Shown piece by piece: positions 6,947-16,308 of a stretch of 34,180 nucleotides of DNA. A program made the position numbers and the translations under genes. The stretch comes from a virus, in IMG/VR virus record IMGVR_UViG_3300025137_000136, positions 1 to 34,180 of that record; one strand, 5' to 3'. A model generated the notes under the pieces. That model saw only the letters and a program-made list of their open reading frames with translations. It ran no database searches and was not told where the DNA came from. Positions within the stretch are counted from its first letter, which is position 1. Every line of letters begins with the position of its first letter.

Positions 6947-7094
6947 AAGACAAATAATATACTATGGCAACAATACCTACAGGACAACAATTTCACACCC
7001 TATCATCTACAGTAGATACTACAGAGAGAGGATCGGCTTTTGCAAATGAACGCAGACAATCATTTACGATGCAAGACATCAAAGATACTATTGG
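6947..7094 (+). repeat. Direct repeat, copy 1 (fibre gene leader and start)
   Basis: This stretch recurs at 8207-8354 with a constant offset of 1260 bases and no gaps. Exact blocks are 6947-6969 (23 bases), 6984-7010 (27 bases) and 7053-7094 (42 bases). It covers the leader and the first 44 codons of the fibre gene. Confidence 0.9.
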
Positions 7095-8217
7095 GGCGGC
7101 TACGAGTATCAATGAATTAAGTGATGCCTCGGCAGGAGGAGGAACTGAAGCTACAGGAACAGTAATAAACTTAGGTACAAAAGCAACATGGTCTGGCGCT
7201 GGAGGATTAGGTTTTCAGGGAGGGATAAGTGTGGTTTTAGGATTTAAAGCTTTAGAAGTATTTAACTCTACAGTAGACTCAGCGAGTGGTAATTTTGGAA
7301 GACATCTTTCTATTGGGTATAAGTCAAACAACTCAATGAATGGATCTGTGCACAGATATAATTCTTTTGCAATTGGAAATTCTGCAGTAGAAAAATGGAA
7401 TCCCTCAACCGGAGTAAATCCAATATATGGAATAGGTAACTTAGCTATGTCAAATACTATAAACGCCACTAATTGCATAGCAATAGGGCCACAAAGTCTA
7501 TCTGAACTAGGAAATGCTTCAGACACCGTTCAGGATCCCGATGCTAATAAAGATAATATATATATCGGTGGGTATACTAGTTGGCTTAGAGGAAAAAATA
7601 ATGTATCTATAGGGTGGTCAGCAGGCCCAACCTTTAGCTCAAATCAAAACACTACACCAGTGGACTCGAATACAATTATAGGTCGCGGAGCTGGGGCCGG
7701 TGGAAATGCAGTGCAAAACATTACATGTTTAGGTGCTAATTCTACTCCTAGTGCTTCTAATGCTACAAATGAAATTACACTTGGTGATACAAGTATTGCA
7801 ACTTTAAGGTGTAATGTTACAACCATAACTAGTTTATCAGATGAAAGAGATAAAAAAGATATAGCGGATTTAGATAAAGGGTTAGATACCGTAATGAATT
7901 TAAAGCCGCGTAAATTTATTTGGAATAATAGGTCAGAGCAAAGAATAAAAGATATTATACCTGCTGAAATCGATCAAGAAGGTGAGATAATTAAAGACAG
8001 TGAAACTATATATGAAGAGATTAGCAGTACAAGAAAAGGCACTAAGGATATAGGTTTTATAGCGCAAGAACTACAAACTGTAGATGATGAATTTATGCAA
8101 TTAGTTTTTGACAAAAACCCTGAAAAACTAGAGGCTAGTTATGGAAGATTAATCCCAGTATTAGTAAAAGCTATACAAGATTTAAAAGCTGAATTAGACA
8201 ACAAACAAGACAAATAA
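6964..8217 (+). CDS. Fibre/tip protein with C-terminal S74 chaperone, copy 1
   Basis: 417 residues. The N-terminal 44 residues (QQFHTLSSTV...FTMQDIKDTIG) are nearly identical to those of the next gene and should be the particle-attachment domain. The middle is a distinct glycine- and serine-rich beta region with recurring SIGYK/AIGN/IIGRG elements. Ser292 and Lys297 in SDERDK form the expected S74 dyad, leaving a 126-residue chaperone that ends in a coiled coil. LVKAIQDLKAEL is the usual ending of such domains. It is likely a self-processing receptor-binding or tip protein. Confidence 0.87.
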   Translation: MATIPTGQQFHTLSSTVDTTERGSAFANERRQSFTMQDIKDTIGAATSINELSDASAGGGTEATGTVINLGTKATWSGAGGLGFQGGISVVLGFKALEVFNSTVDSASGNFGRHLSIGYKSNNSMNGSVHRYNSFAIGNSAVEKWNPSTGVNPIYGIGNLAMSNTINATNCIAIGPQSLSELGNASDTVQDPDANKDNIYIGGYTSWLRGKNNVSIGWSAGPTFSSNQNTTPVDSNTIIGRGAGAGGNAVQNITCLGANSTPSASNATNEITLGDTSIATLRCNVTTITSLSDERDKKDIADLDKGLDTVMNLKPRKFIWNNRSEQRIKDIIPAEIDQEGEIIKDSETIYEEISSTRKGTKDIGFIAQELQTVDDEFMQLVFDKNPEKLEASYGRLIPVLVKAIQDLKAELDNKQDK

Positions 8218-8354
8218 TATACTATGGCATTAATACCACTATTACAACAATTTCACACCCTATCATCTACGGTAAGTACAATTGAAAGGGGTTCTGCTTT
8301 TGCAAATGCAAACAGACAATCATTTACGATGCAAGACATCAAAGATACTATTGG
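8207..8354 (+). repeat. Direct repeat, copy 2 (fibre gene leader and start)
   Basis: Partner of 6947-7094. The left end includes the stop codon of the first fibre gene (at 8215-8217), so the duplication carried its own leader. Confidence 0.9.
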
Positions 8355-9750
8355 TGGAGTTAGCATAGATCCTACGTATACTCCTATACCAGGACAAATA
8401 CCTAGATGGATAGACGCAGATACAATTGGAGGTGGAATAACTCCATCTTTTTCTCCAGGAGGTGTTAGTACAGTTATTAATCGTGCATATACTAATGAAT
8501 TTATTCATCCAAAATTAACGAACTTTGGTTTTCATAGCTGGTCAGGGTGGTGGAAAACAGGTTTTCCAATAGGATCATTGGCCTCAGTACAGGGGATGAA
8601 TCCAGGTTTCTTGAAAAATTTTATAGTATGGGATTCTGCGGTTAGTGATGCTGCAGTAGATTTTACTGGAAGTACTCCTACTAAATTTGTGGGTACCTTA
8701 GCTATTGGAGTTAATTTTGCTAAAGATTGGTTCACTACCAGTGGCACAGCTTTCAACGACTCTGTACTTCTTGGTATGACAGAATCCGGAGATGGGGGTT
8801 TTAGTAACCTAGCAGGAAAGCAAGTCTCACTAAGTGTACTGATTGGTGGAGATATGTTCGGGCAAACGAGTGGGAGTAATTTGCCAAGTCAATTAAATGA
8901 TGTGGTAGTAATTGGTGGTGAGTGTTTTGAAGGAGCAAATTTTAGCAATGGAAATATAAATGGCGGTGTTTATATAGGAAGAGAACAACTAAAGGGTTCA
9001 AATCCTTCCGCAAGCAGTTGCCAAAATAATGTAAGTATTGGTTATAGAGCAATGGGTGGTAAAGTCAACGGAACAGAAAATGTAGCTATAGGTTACTTTT
9101 CTGGATACGATATAAGCAACTCTGTCGTTACAAACTACAATTCATTTTACGGAGTTAAAGCAGGATATGAACATGTTTCAGGAGAATACAATACATTTAT
9201 TGGATATAATTCAGGACCTTCTAATAACGCAGCGTCAACAGGGAACAACAACACTGCAATAGGAAATGGAGCGCAGTTTACATCTGCAAATACTTCTAAT
9301 GAAATTGTTTTAGGTAATTCAAGTGTTACGGCTTTAAAATGTCAGGTTCAAACTATTACAGCCTTGTCTGATGAAAGAGATAAATCTGATATAGTAGATT
9401 TAAACCATGGATTAGATCTTGTAATGAGCTTGAAGCCTAGAAAATTTGTTTGGGATTTAAGAGATGAAGTTGTAATTGAAACAGAAGAAAAAATTACACC
9501 AGGTAAAGATGGCGAAAAAGATGTTACTGAAGTTATTGAAACATTTAAAACAGTAAAACCTTCAACGAGTGGAATTAAAGACGTTGGATTTATAGCACAA
9601 GAACTACAGGGGTTAGATAATGATTTTTTAAGATTAGTAAATTCATCAGACCCTGAAAAACTACAAGCTTCTTACGGAAGATTAATTCCTGTATTAGTAA
9701 AAGCTATACAAGAATTGTCTGCAAAAGTTTCAGCGTTAGAAAACGCATAA
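8224..9750 (+). CDS. Fibre/tip protein with C-terminal S74 chaperone, copy 2
   Basis: 508 residues, paralogue of the previous gene. The first 44 residues and the S74 end (Ser382 and Lys387 in SDERDK; 127-residue chaperone) are shared, while the middle 330 residues differ in length and sequence. Units such as SIGYRAMGG, AIGYFSGYD and FIGYNSGP suggest a beta-helix of SIGY-type turns, like bacterial YadA-type heads. An extra insert (TEEKITPGKDGEKDVTEV) lies inside the chaperone. Shared ends with a divergent centre indicate a mosaic host-recognition protein. The gene follows copy 1 by 6 bases. Confidence 0.87.
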   Translation: MALIPLLQQFHTLSSTVSTIERGSAFANANRQSFTMQDIKDTIGGVSIDPTYTPIPGQIPRWIDADTIGGGITPSFSPGGVSTVINRAYTNEFIHPKLTNFGFHSWSGWWKTGFPIGSLASVQGMNPGFLKNFIVWDSAVSDAAVDFTGSTPTKFVGTLAIGVNFAKDWFTTSGTAFNDSVLLGMTESGDGGFSNLAGKQVSLSVLIGGDMFGQTSGSNLPSQLNDVVVIGGECFEGANFSNGNINGGVYIGREQLKGSNPSASSCQNNVSIGYRAMGGKVNGTENVAIGYFSGYDISNSVVTNYNSFYGVKAGYEHVSGEYNTFIGYNSGPSNNAASTGNNNTAIGNGAQFTSANTSNEIVLGNSSVTALKCQVQTITALSDERDKSDIVDLNHGLDLVMSLKPRKFVWDLRDEVVIETEEKITPGKDGEKDVTEVIETFKTVKPSTSGIKDVGFIAQELQGLDNDFLRLVNSSDPEKLQASYGRLIPVLVKAIQELSAKVSALENA

Positions 9751-9766
9751 AGTAAAATAATTTAAG

Positions 9767-9774
9767 TAAATTTG
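9767..9774 (+). promoter_or_regulatory. Putative Bacteroidetes-type promoter box TAAATTTG
   Basis: TAAATTTG fits TAnnTTTG and lies 26 bases before the ATG at 9801. It is just after a short perfect 5-bp hairpin (GCGTT-AGAA-AACGC, 9733-9746) at the end of the fibre gene, which lacks a T-run and so is a poor terminator. Confidence 0.45.
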
Positions 9775-9800
9775 AAAAAATAACAATAAAATATAATATA

Positions 9801-10058
9801 ATGAGTGAACAAGTAAAAAAAGTAAGTGAAGAACATTTAAGTAAACTTCAAGAATTAAACCAACAATTCACCGCCATGCATCAACAAGTAGCTGAGCTAG
9901 AGGTAAGAAAATTCCAGGTAGTAGCTGCTATCGAAACTTTAAGAGCTGAGTTTAAAACTTTTGAAGGCGAGTTGATTAAAGAATACGGAGACAACGTAGT
10001 CATTAATTTACAAACTGGTGAAATAAAAGACAAACCAGAAGATGGCGAAAATAAGTAA
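9801..10058 (+). CDS. Small coiled-coil protein
   Basis: 85 residues. Residues 5-60 form a continuous heptad-like helix (LQELNQQFTAMHQQVAELE). It ends with YGDNVVINLQTGEIKDKPED; the V-x-L-x-TGEI motif is common at the end of small phage coiled-coil proteins. It has its own promoter-like box upstream and overlaps the next gene by 17 bases. Function unknown; oligomeric structural or chaperone roles are both possible. Confidence 0.65.
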   Translation: MSEQVKKVSEEHLSKLQELNQQFTAMHQQVAELEVRKFQVVAAIETLRAEFKTFEGELIKEYGDNVVINLQTGEIKDKPEDGENK

Positions 10059-10581
10059 TATAACCGCATACCCTACAATTAGTAATCTAGATGGAAGCGA
10101 TTACTTAATTATAACAGATGCAAATAATTCATTAGCAACTAAAACTGTGACTCTTTCACAAGTTCAAAGTTTTTTAGGTTTAGCTGCGGATTCTCCTGTA
10201 ATAGCAAATGTTTCTGTAAGTAGCGCAACCTTATTAACATTAGCTACTACGCCAGCAACCTTGGTTGCAGCACCAGGAGCAGGAAAAGTTCTTGATATAA
10301 TAAGCATAATGTGCTACCTGGATGCGGGAGCTACCCCTTATGATTTTGCACCTAATTTGCCAGTAACAATAGGGACTGAATCTATTGCTTCAGTATCAAA
10401 TGGCAATGTTAATTCGGCTACAGATGTAGTTTTTAAACCAGAAGTACCTCAGTCAAATGAAGTTATAGCTCAAAATACTGGGCTTACTTTAACTGCTGGT
10501 GGAAGTAATCCTACACAGGGTACAGGAGTATTGTATGTAAATGTATACTATAGAGTGCTAACAGTCGGTTCAAGCTTCTAA
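10042..10581 (+). CDS. Decoration- or head-fibre-like structural protein
   Basis: 179 residues. Residues 1-45 (MAKISNITAYPTISNLDGSDYLIITDA, then TKTVTLSQVQSFL) are of the attachment type seen at the start of phage fibre proteins. From about 55, the sequence (LATTPATLVAAPGAGKVLDI) matches a beta-sandwich domain known in phage head-fibre and decoration proteins. It probably trimerises on the capsid or tail surface. It is placed shortly upstream of the packaging genes. Assignment rests on pattern recognition. Confidence 0.6.
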   Translation: MAKISNITAYPTISNLDGSDYLIITDANNSLATKTVTLSQVQSFLGLAADSPVIANVSVSSATLLTLATTPATLVAAPGAGKVLDIISIMCYLDAGATPYDFAPNLPVTIGTESIASVSNGNVNSATDVVFKPEVPQSNEVIAQNTGLTLTAGGSNPTQGTGVLYVNVYYRVLTVGSSF

Positions 10582-10586
10582 TCAAA

Positions 10587-10811
10587 ATGGATATTAGGAA
10601 GATTTCAATAGGTTCTGATTATAAATCGAACGCTATGCATTACTTAATAGGGCAGCCTGTGTTAGGTGGTAGTTACACTATACATTTAATTAAACATGAT
10701 TCTTTAAATAGTTCAATAAAAATTTGGATTGAACAAAATAATGAAGTATTATTATGGAAAGAATTTAATTCTAACATGCCTATATCTATAGAATATAATA
10801 TAAATTTTTAA
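10587..10811 (+). CDS. Conserved small protein of unknown function
   Basis: 74 residues, beginning MDIRKISIGSDYKSNAMHYL and containing QPVLGGSYTIHLI. The body is predicted beta-rich, with alternating hydrophobic residues. I recall similar short proteins beside GroES-like genes in marine Bacteroidetes phages, but no function. It starts 5 bases after the previous stop and overlaps the next gene by one base, so translation is likely coupled. Confidence 0.6.
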   Translation: MDIRKISIGSDYKSNAMHYLIGQPVLGGSYTIHLIKHDSLNSSIKIWIEQNNEVLLWKEFNSNMPISIEYNINF

Positions 10812-11374
10812 TGAAATCTCCTTATTACTTTATAGTAAAACCTTTAAAGGGTAGAAGATATGATAATGTAAAAAAAATAGGAAGTATAGATTTTTTTACA
10901 AGTGTTTCTCAAGAAGATCACACGGCCTCCAATAGATTTGCTGAAGTAGTTAGTTGTCCATTAAATTATAAGGGAGAAATAAACACAGGAGATATATTGT
11001 TAGTTCATCATAATGTTTTTAAAATATATTATGACATGAAAGGTCGAGAAAAAAGCGGAAGAAGTTTTTTTAAAGAAGATTTATTTTTTATTGATTACGA
11101 TCAGTTTTATATGTATTATAATAAAGGTAAATGGCAAACTCATTCTAAGTATTGTTTTATAAAACCCGTGCCTGTAAGAGAATCAATAATTATGAAACCT
11201 GTAGAGGAAGAACCTCTTGTAGGTATAGTTAAATATTCTAATCAAAAACTAACTGACTTAGGTGTAAATGAAAATGATGAAGTAGTATTTGAGCCTGAGT
11301 GTGAATATCCTTTTTATATAAATGGAGAAAAACTATACAGAATGTTTTGGAATAATATAACTATGGTATTATGA
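10811..11374 (+). CDS. GroES-like co-chaperonin with two tandem domains
   Basis: 187 residues, about twice the usual 95-100 of GroES. First half: YYFIVKPLKG, then RFAEVVSCPLNYKGEINTGDILLVHHNVFK, which has the G-x-V and GD-x-[VIL] layout of GroES, with a mobile-loop-like stretch between strands. Second half: KYCFIKPVPVRES, then LVGIVKYSNQKLTDLGVNENDEVVF, with the equivalent E-N-D-E-V element, and an ending EKLYRMFWNNITMVL. Phage co-chaperonins such as T4 gp31 replace host GroES to fold the large capsid protein. It lies just upstream of terminase, portal and capsid genes, fitting that role. Sequence similarity is remote. Confidence 0.65.
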   Translation: MKSPYYFIVKPLKGRRYDNVKKIGSIDFFTSVSQEDHTASNRFAEVVSCPLNYKGEINTGDILLVHHNVFKIYYDMKGREKSGRSFFKEDLFFIDYDQFYMYYNKGKWQTHSKYCFIKPVPVRESIIMKPVEEEPLVGIVKYSNQKLTDLGVNENDEVVFEPECEYPFYINGEKLYRMFWNNITMVL

Positions 11375-11649
11375 AAACAACAAAAGATTTGAAGATTGAA
11401 ATAATTAGCGCAGGCAGATTAGCTGTATCACAATTAATAAAAGTAGCTAAAGAAGATATTATTAAATATGATAAAGATGATGAGTTAGCTGCGGATAGAT
11501 TAAAGAATGCAGCTGCTACTAAAAAGCTTGCTATATTTGATGCATTTGAAATATTAACAAGAATTGAATTAGAAAAAGATTTATTAAACGGAGTTGAAAA
11601 AGTAGAAGAAAAATCAATACAAGGATTTGCAGAAAGACGATCAAAATAA
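11371..11649 (+). CDS. Possible small terminase subunit
   Basis: 92 residues, all predicted helical (ELAADRLKNAAATKKLAIFDAFEIL). It overlaps the GroES-like gene by ATGA and ends at or inside the start of the large terminase gene. Position directly before terL and size are those of a small terminase, but no helix-turn-helix motif is recognisable, so the call rests on position. Confidence 0.45.
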   Translation: MKTTKDLKIEIISAGRLAVSQLIKVAKEDIIKYDKDDELAADRLKNAAATKKLAIFDAFEILTRIELEKDLLNGVEKVEEKSIQGFAERRSK

Positions 11650-13873
11650 ATTATATACTGTAGTAAAAAATCATGTATCTAAACAATCTATGCTAAAGAT
11701 GAATCAGCATAGATCCTGGTCTTATGGTTATAATCCTAAACATGATTTGGTTGTTATTAGTAAAGACGGTACGGTAGGTGATATATATAATATAAATGGT
11801 TTGTTAATTGGTTTGCCAAAAACTCCAAATCAAATTTTTAAAAAATCTAAAAAAACTTCAGATCAATATTGGTCAGTATTTGAGTATCCTAAAATGCTAT
11901 CAAAAATTAATTCAATATTTCAATGGCACGAAATGAATACTGAATTTAAAAATCAATGGGTAGATTATATTGAAACTGAGTTTGATAGAAGAGACGAAGG
12001 CTTTTGGTTTTATAATAACGGAAATTCTACATACATAACAGGGACTCATTATATGTATTTGCAATGGACAAAAATAGATATTGGTAAACCAGATTTTCGA
12101 GAGGCTAACAGAATATTTTATATTTTTTGGGAAGCATGTAAGGCTGATAAAAGAAGTTTTGGTATGTGTTACTTGAAAATAAGACGTTCAGGTTTTTCGT
12201 TTATGGGTTCTTGTGAAGCGGTTAATACAGCTACTATAAGTAAAGATGCAAGAGTAGGTGTACTTTCTAAAACAGGATCTGATGCTAAAAAAATGTTTAC
12301 AGATAAGGTAGTTCCTATTTCTAACAACTATCCTTTCTTTTTTAAACCGATACAGGACGGTATGGATAGGCCAAAAACTGAATTAGCCTACAGAGTTCCA
12401 GCTTCTAAGATTACTAAAAAAAATATGTTTCAGGCAAATGAAGAAGAGTTAGAAGGATTGGATACAACTATAGATTGGAAGAACACTGCAGACAACAGTT
12501 ATGATGGGGAAAAATTAAAACTATTAATTCATGATGAATCAGGTAAATGGTTAAAGCCAGATAACATTATAAATAATTGGAATGTAACCAAGACTTGTTT
12601 AAGGTTGGGTAGTAAAATTATTGGAAAGTGCATGATGGGCTCTACATCTAACGCATTAGACAAGGGAGGTTCTAATTTTAAAAAACTATTTTATGATTCT
12701 GATGTAAAAAACAGAAATCAAAACGGTCAAACAAAAAGTGGACTATATAATCTTTTTATACCTATGGAATGGAATTTTGAAGGATACATAGATAGGTACG
12801 GAATGCCTGTGTTTAAGACTCCAGACAAAAATATTATAGGTTCTGATGGAGAGTTTATTTATCATGGTGCTATTAATTATTGGGAAAACGAAGTAGAATC
12901 ATTAAAAAAAGATCCAGATGTTTTAAATGAATTTTACAGGCAATTTCCAAGAACTGATTCACATGCATTTAGAGATGAAAGTAAACAGTCATTATTTAAT
13001 TTAACAAAAATTTATCAGCAAATAGATTACAATGACTCTTTAATTAAAGAACATTTTTTAACGCAAGGTAGATTTAGTTGGAAAGATGGAATCAAAGACT
13101 CTAAAGTAGTATGGTCTCCAGATTCAAGAGGCAGGTTTTTAGTTTCTTGGATACCAGAAAAAAACTTGCAAAATTGCAGGTTAAATAACAACGGAATGTA
13201 TTTGCCGGGTAACGAACATTTAGGTAGCTTTGGTTGTGACTCATATGATATATCTGGAACAGTAGGTGGTGGCGGATCTAATGGAGCATTGCATGGTCTA
13301 ACTAAATTTAATATGGATAACGCTCCTAGTAATGAGTTTTTTTTAGAGTATGTTGCTAGACCTCAAACAGCAGAGTTGTTTTTTGAAGACGTTCTTATGG
13401 CTTGTGTGTTTTATGGAATGCCAATATTAATAGAAAATAATAAACCTAGATTATTATATCATTTTAAAAACAGAGGGTATAGAAAATATTGTATGAATAG
13501 GCCTGATAAAATTTATAATAAATTATCAAAATCAGAAAAAGAAATAGGAGGAATACCTAATTCTTCTGAAGAAGTAAAACAGGCTCATGCTAGTGCTATT
13601 GAAAGCTATATAGAAAAGTATGTAGGTATGGATATGGAAGGTTCGTTTAGAGATAAATTGGATATGGGTAGTATGTATTTTAATCGTACTTTAGAAGACT
13701 GGGCTAGATTTAATATTAACAACAGAACTAAGTTTGATGCAAGTATAAGTACCGGACTGGCTATAATGGCTAATCAAAAACACTTATACACACCGCAAAA
13801 AAAAGAGTCAAAAATAAAGATTAACTTTGCAATGTATAATAATAAGGGAATATATAGCAAAATACGTACTTAA
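11627..13873 (+). CDS. terL: Terminase large subunit
   Basis: 748 residues if translation starts at TTG 11627; the first ATG is at 11690, which would give 727 residues. There is no in-frame ATG upstream (stop at 11603). The ATPase part shows a Walker A-like KIRRSGFSF (184-192), Walker B KLLIHDE (298-304; Asp303, Glu304) and a coupling GST at 338-340. The RNase H-like nuclease part shows Asp538 (FGCDSYD), Glu603 (LIENN) and Asp704 (KFDASISTGLA). It pumps and cuts DNA into the head at the portal. The Walker A lacks the usual lysine in GKS/T, having Gly-Phe-Ser instead. It overlaps the portal gene by one base. Confidence 0.9.
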   Translation: MQKDDQNKLYTVVKNHVSKQSMLKMNQHRSWSYGYNPKHDLVVISKDGTVGDIYNINGLLIGLPKTPNQIFKKSKKTSDQYWSVFEYPKMLSKINSIFQWHEMNTEFKNQWVDYIETEFDRRDEGFWFYNNGNSTYITGTHYMYLQWTKIDIGKPDFREANRIFYIFWEACKADKRSFGMCYLKIRRSGFSFMGSCEAVNTATISKDARVGVLSKTGSDAKKMFTDKVVPISNNYPFFFKPIQDGMDRPKTELAYRVPASKITKKNMFQANEEELEGLDTTIDWKNTADNSYDGEKLKLLIHDESGKWLKPDNIINNWNVTKTCLRLGSKIIGKCMMGSTSNALDKGGSNFKKLFYDSDVKNRNQNGQTKSGLYNLFIPMEWNFEGYIDRYGMPVFKTPDKNIIGSDGEFIYHGAINYWENEVESLKKDPDVLNEFYRQFPRTDSHAFRDESKQSLFNLTKIYQQIDYNDSLIKEHFLTQGRFSWKDGIKDSKVVWSPDSRGRFLVSWIPEKNLQNCRLNNNGMYLPGNEHLGSFGCDSYDISGTVGGGGSNGALHGLTKFNMDNAPSNEFFLEYVARPQTAELFFEDVLMACVFYGMPILIENNKPRLLYHFKNRGYRKYCMNRPDKIYNKLSKSEKEIGGIPNSSEEVKQAHASAIESYIEKYVGMDMEGSFRDKLDMGSMYFNRTLEDWARFNINNRTKFDASISTGLAIMANQKHLYTPQKKESKIKINFAMYNNKGIYSKIRT

Positions 13874-16308
13874 TGGTAGATGTAAAAATTGATATAAACC
13901 CAGTTGGGTTTCCGAGCTTATTTGTTTCTGATAGTGAAAAAGATACGGTAGAATATGGATTGCAAATTGGACAAGCAATTCAATATGAATGGTTTCGAAA
14001 AGACAGTAGCACTTGTAGGTTTTACTCTCAATGGAGAGATTATCACAGATTAAGACTGTACGCTAGAGGTGAGCAGTCAGTTCAAAAATATAAAAATGAA
14101 TTAGCAATAGATGGCGATTTAAGTTATTTAAATTTAGATTGGACACCTGTTCCTATTATACCTAAGTTTGTTGACATTGTAGTTAATGGAATGTCAGACA
14201 GATTGTTTAAAGTTCAAGCATATTCTCAAGATGCTCTGTCTGCTGAAAATCGTTCTTCATTTCAAGATATGATTGAAGCGGATATGGTGGCTAAACCTAT
14301 ACTAAGTCAAATACAAAAAGGATTTGGTGTAAATCCTTTTGCAACTGATCCAGAAGAACTTCCAAACAATGATGAAGAGCTTGCATTGTACATGCAATTA
14401 AACTACAAACCAGGTATTGAGATTGCAGAAGAAGAAGCTATAAATACTTTGTTTGAAGAAAATCATTATTCTCAAGTTAGAAAAAGAGTTGATTATGATT
14501 TAACGGTGCTAGGTGTTGGAATGACAAAGCAGTATTTTTTGGCTGGTGAAGGAGTAAAGGTGAATTATGTGGATCCAGCTAATGTAGTATATAGTTATAC
14601 GGAAGATCCGTATTTTAAAGATTGTTTCTATTGGGGTGAAATAAAAACTGTCCCAATGACAGAGCTTCCTAAAATTGATCCAACATTAACTAATGATGAT
14701 TTAGATGAAATTTCTCAATATAGTCAAGCGTGGTATGATTATTATAATGTAGCTCAATTTTATGAAAATAGTATTTTTAACAGAGATACTGCAACTTTAT
14801 TATATTTTAACTATAAAACAACTAACTCAATAGTATATAAGAAAAAGAAACTAGATGGAGGTGGGGCAAGAGTTATAGAAAAAGACGATCAATTTAATCC
14901 CCCAGAAGAAATGATGGATGAGGGGAATTTTGAGAAAGTAGAGAAGAAAATAGATGTATGGTATGAAGGTGTTATGGTTATGGGAACAAATATAATGCTT
15001 CAATGGAATAAAATGGAGAACATGGTAAGGCCTCAGTCAGCCTCTCAATATGCAATGCCTAATTATGTGGCTTGCGCTCCAAGAATGTATAAAGGCGCAA
15101 TAGAATCTTTAGTAAGACGTATGATTACATTTGCTGACTTAATTCAAATGACACATTTAAAACTTCAACAAGTAATCGCACGAACTGTACCAGACGGGGT
15201 CTTTATAGATGCGGATGGATTAAATGAAGTAGACTTAGGGACAGGTAATGCTTATAACCCTCAAGATGCATTAAGGTTATATTTCCAAACCGGTTCTGTT
15301 ATTGGTAGAAGCTATACGCAAGATGGTGAATTTAATAACGCTAGAGTACCTATCCAACAGCTAACAGCTAGTAGTGGTCAAGGCAAGATTAATAGTTTAA
15401 TAGGAACTTATAATCATTACATGGATATGCTAAGAGGTGTGACAGGTTTAAATGAAGCTAGAGATGGTTCAAAACCAGACCCATATGCTTTGGTAGGTGT
15501 GCAAAAATTAGCGGCTTTAAATTCTAATACAGCAACTCGTCATATTCTACATGCTAGTTTATATATAACTCAAACTTTAGCAGAAGCTTTATCTGTTAGG
15601 ATTGCAGATATATTACAGTATGCAGAATTCAAAGAGGAATTTAAAATGCAAATCGGCAAATACAATGTAGGTATACTAGAAGAGATAAAAGATTTATACA
15701 TATATGACTTTGGTATATTTATAGAAGTTGCTCCGGATGAAGAAGAAAAAGCTCAGCTAGAACAAAATATCCAAATGGCTTTATCTAAAAACGATATAAA
15801 TTTAGAAGATGCTATTGATATAAGAGAATTAAAAAACATTAAACTTGCAAATCAATTACTTAAAGTAAAAAGACAAAAGAAACAAGAAAAAGATCAGCAA
15901 TTTGCAATGACACAAAAACAAATGGATGCGCAAACAAAAATGCAAGTTCAACAAATGCAAGCTGAACAAGAAATGAAAAAAATTCAAATGGAAGCTCAAG
16001 TAAAAATGCAAGCAAAACAAGCAGAAGTAGCTTTTGATATTGAAAGACTTAAAAATGAAGCTATGTTAAAACGTGAATTGATGCAAGTTGAATTTGATTA
16101 TAATATGCAGTTAAAAGGTAGAGAAGAAGAAGCTGTAGATCAAAGAGAAAAAAGCAGAGAGAAAGCTAAAAACAAAAGAATAAGTCAAGCTAATACTGAG
16201 CAATCAAAATTAATCGAACAAAGAAAAAATAATTTACCACCTATAAGTTTTGAATCTAATGAAGATACTTTAGATGGTTTTGATTTAGCTGAATTTGACC
16301 CTAGATAA
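13873..16308 (+). CDS. Portal protein
   Basis: 811 residues, directly after the large terminase with a TAATG overlap. The N-terminal region includes WTPVPIIPKFVDIVVNGMSDRLF (about 90-112), a portal-type motif for the crown/clip region of large podovirus portals. It then has a long mixed region, and a C-terminal helical barrel or coiled coil from about 655 onwards, very rich in Gln, Met and Lys (QKQMDAQTKMQVQQMQAE). It should form the dodecameric ring at the capsid vertex that holds the terminase. Size and order between TerL and the scaffold and capsid genes support the call. Confidence 0.82.
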   Translation: MVDVKIDINPVGFPSLFVSDSEKDTVEYGLQIGQAIQYEWFRKDSSTCRFYSQWRDYHRLRLYARGEQSVQKYKNELAIDGDLSYLNLDWTPVPIIPKFVDIVVNGMSDRLFKVQAYSQDALSAENRSSFQDMIEADMVAKPILSQIQKGFGVNPFATDPEELPNNDEELALYMQLNYKPGIEIAEEEAINTLFEENHYSQVRKRVDYDLTVLGVGMTKQYFLAGEGVKVNYVDPANVVYSYTEDPYFKDCFYWGEIKTVPMTELPKIDPTLTNDDLDEISQYSQAWYDYYNVAQFYENSIFNRDTATLLYFNYKTTNSIVYKKKKLDGGGARVIEKDDQFNPPEEMMDEGNFEKVEKKIDVWYEGVMVMGTNIMLQWNKMENMVRPQSASQYAMPNYVACAPRMYKGAIESLVRRMITFADLIQMTHLKLQQVIARTVPDGVFIDADGLNEVDLGTGNAYNPQDALRLYFQTGSVIGRSYTQDGEFNNARVPIQQLTASSGQGKINSLIGTYNHYMDMLRGVTGLNEARDGSKPDPYALVGVQKLAALNSNTATRHILHASLYITQTLAEALSVRIADILQYAEFKEEFKMQIGKYNVGILEEIKDLYIYDFGIFIEVAPDEEEKAQLEQNIQMALSKNDINLEDAIDIRELKNIKLANQLLKVKRQKKQEKDQQFAMTQKQMDAQTKMQVQQMQAEQEMKKIQMEAQVKMQAKQAEVAFDIERLKNEAMLKRELMQVEFDYNMQLKGREEEAVDQREKSREKAKNKRISQANTEQSKLIEQRKNNLPPISFESNEDTLDGFDLAEFDPR

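Noticed and set aside
9733-9746. GCGTT-AGAA-AACGC hairpin at the end of the second duplicated fibre gene
   Set aside because: Only 5 bp with no T-run after it, and inside the last codons, so it is not reported as a terminator.
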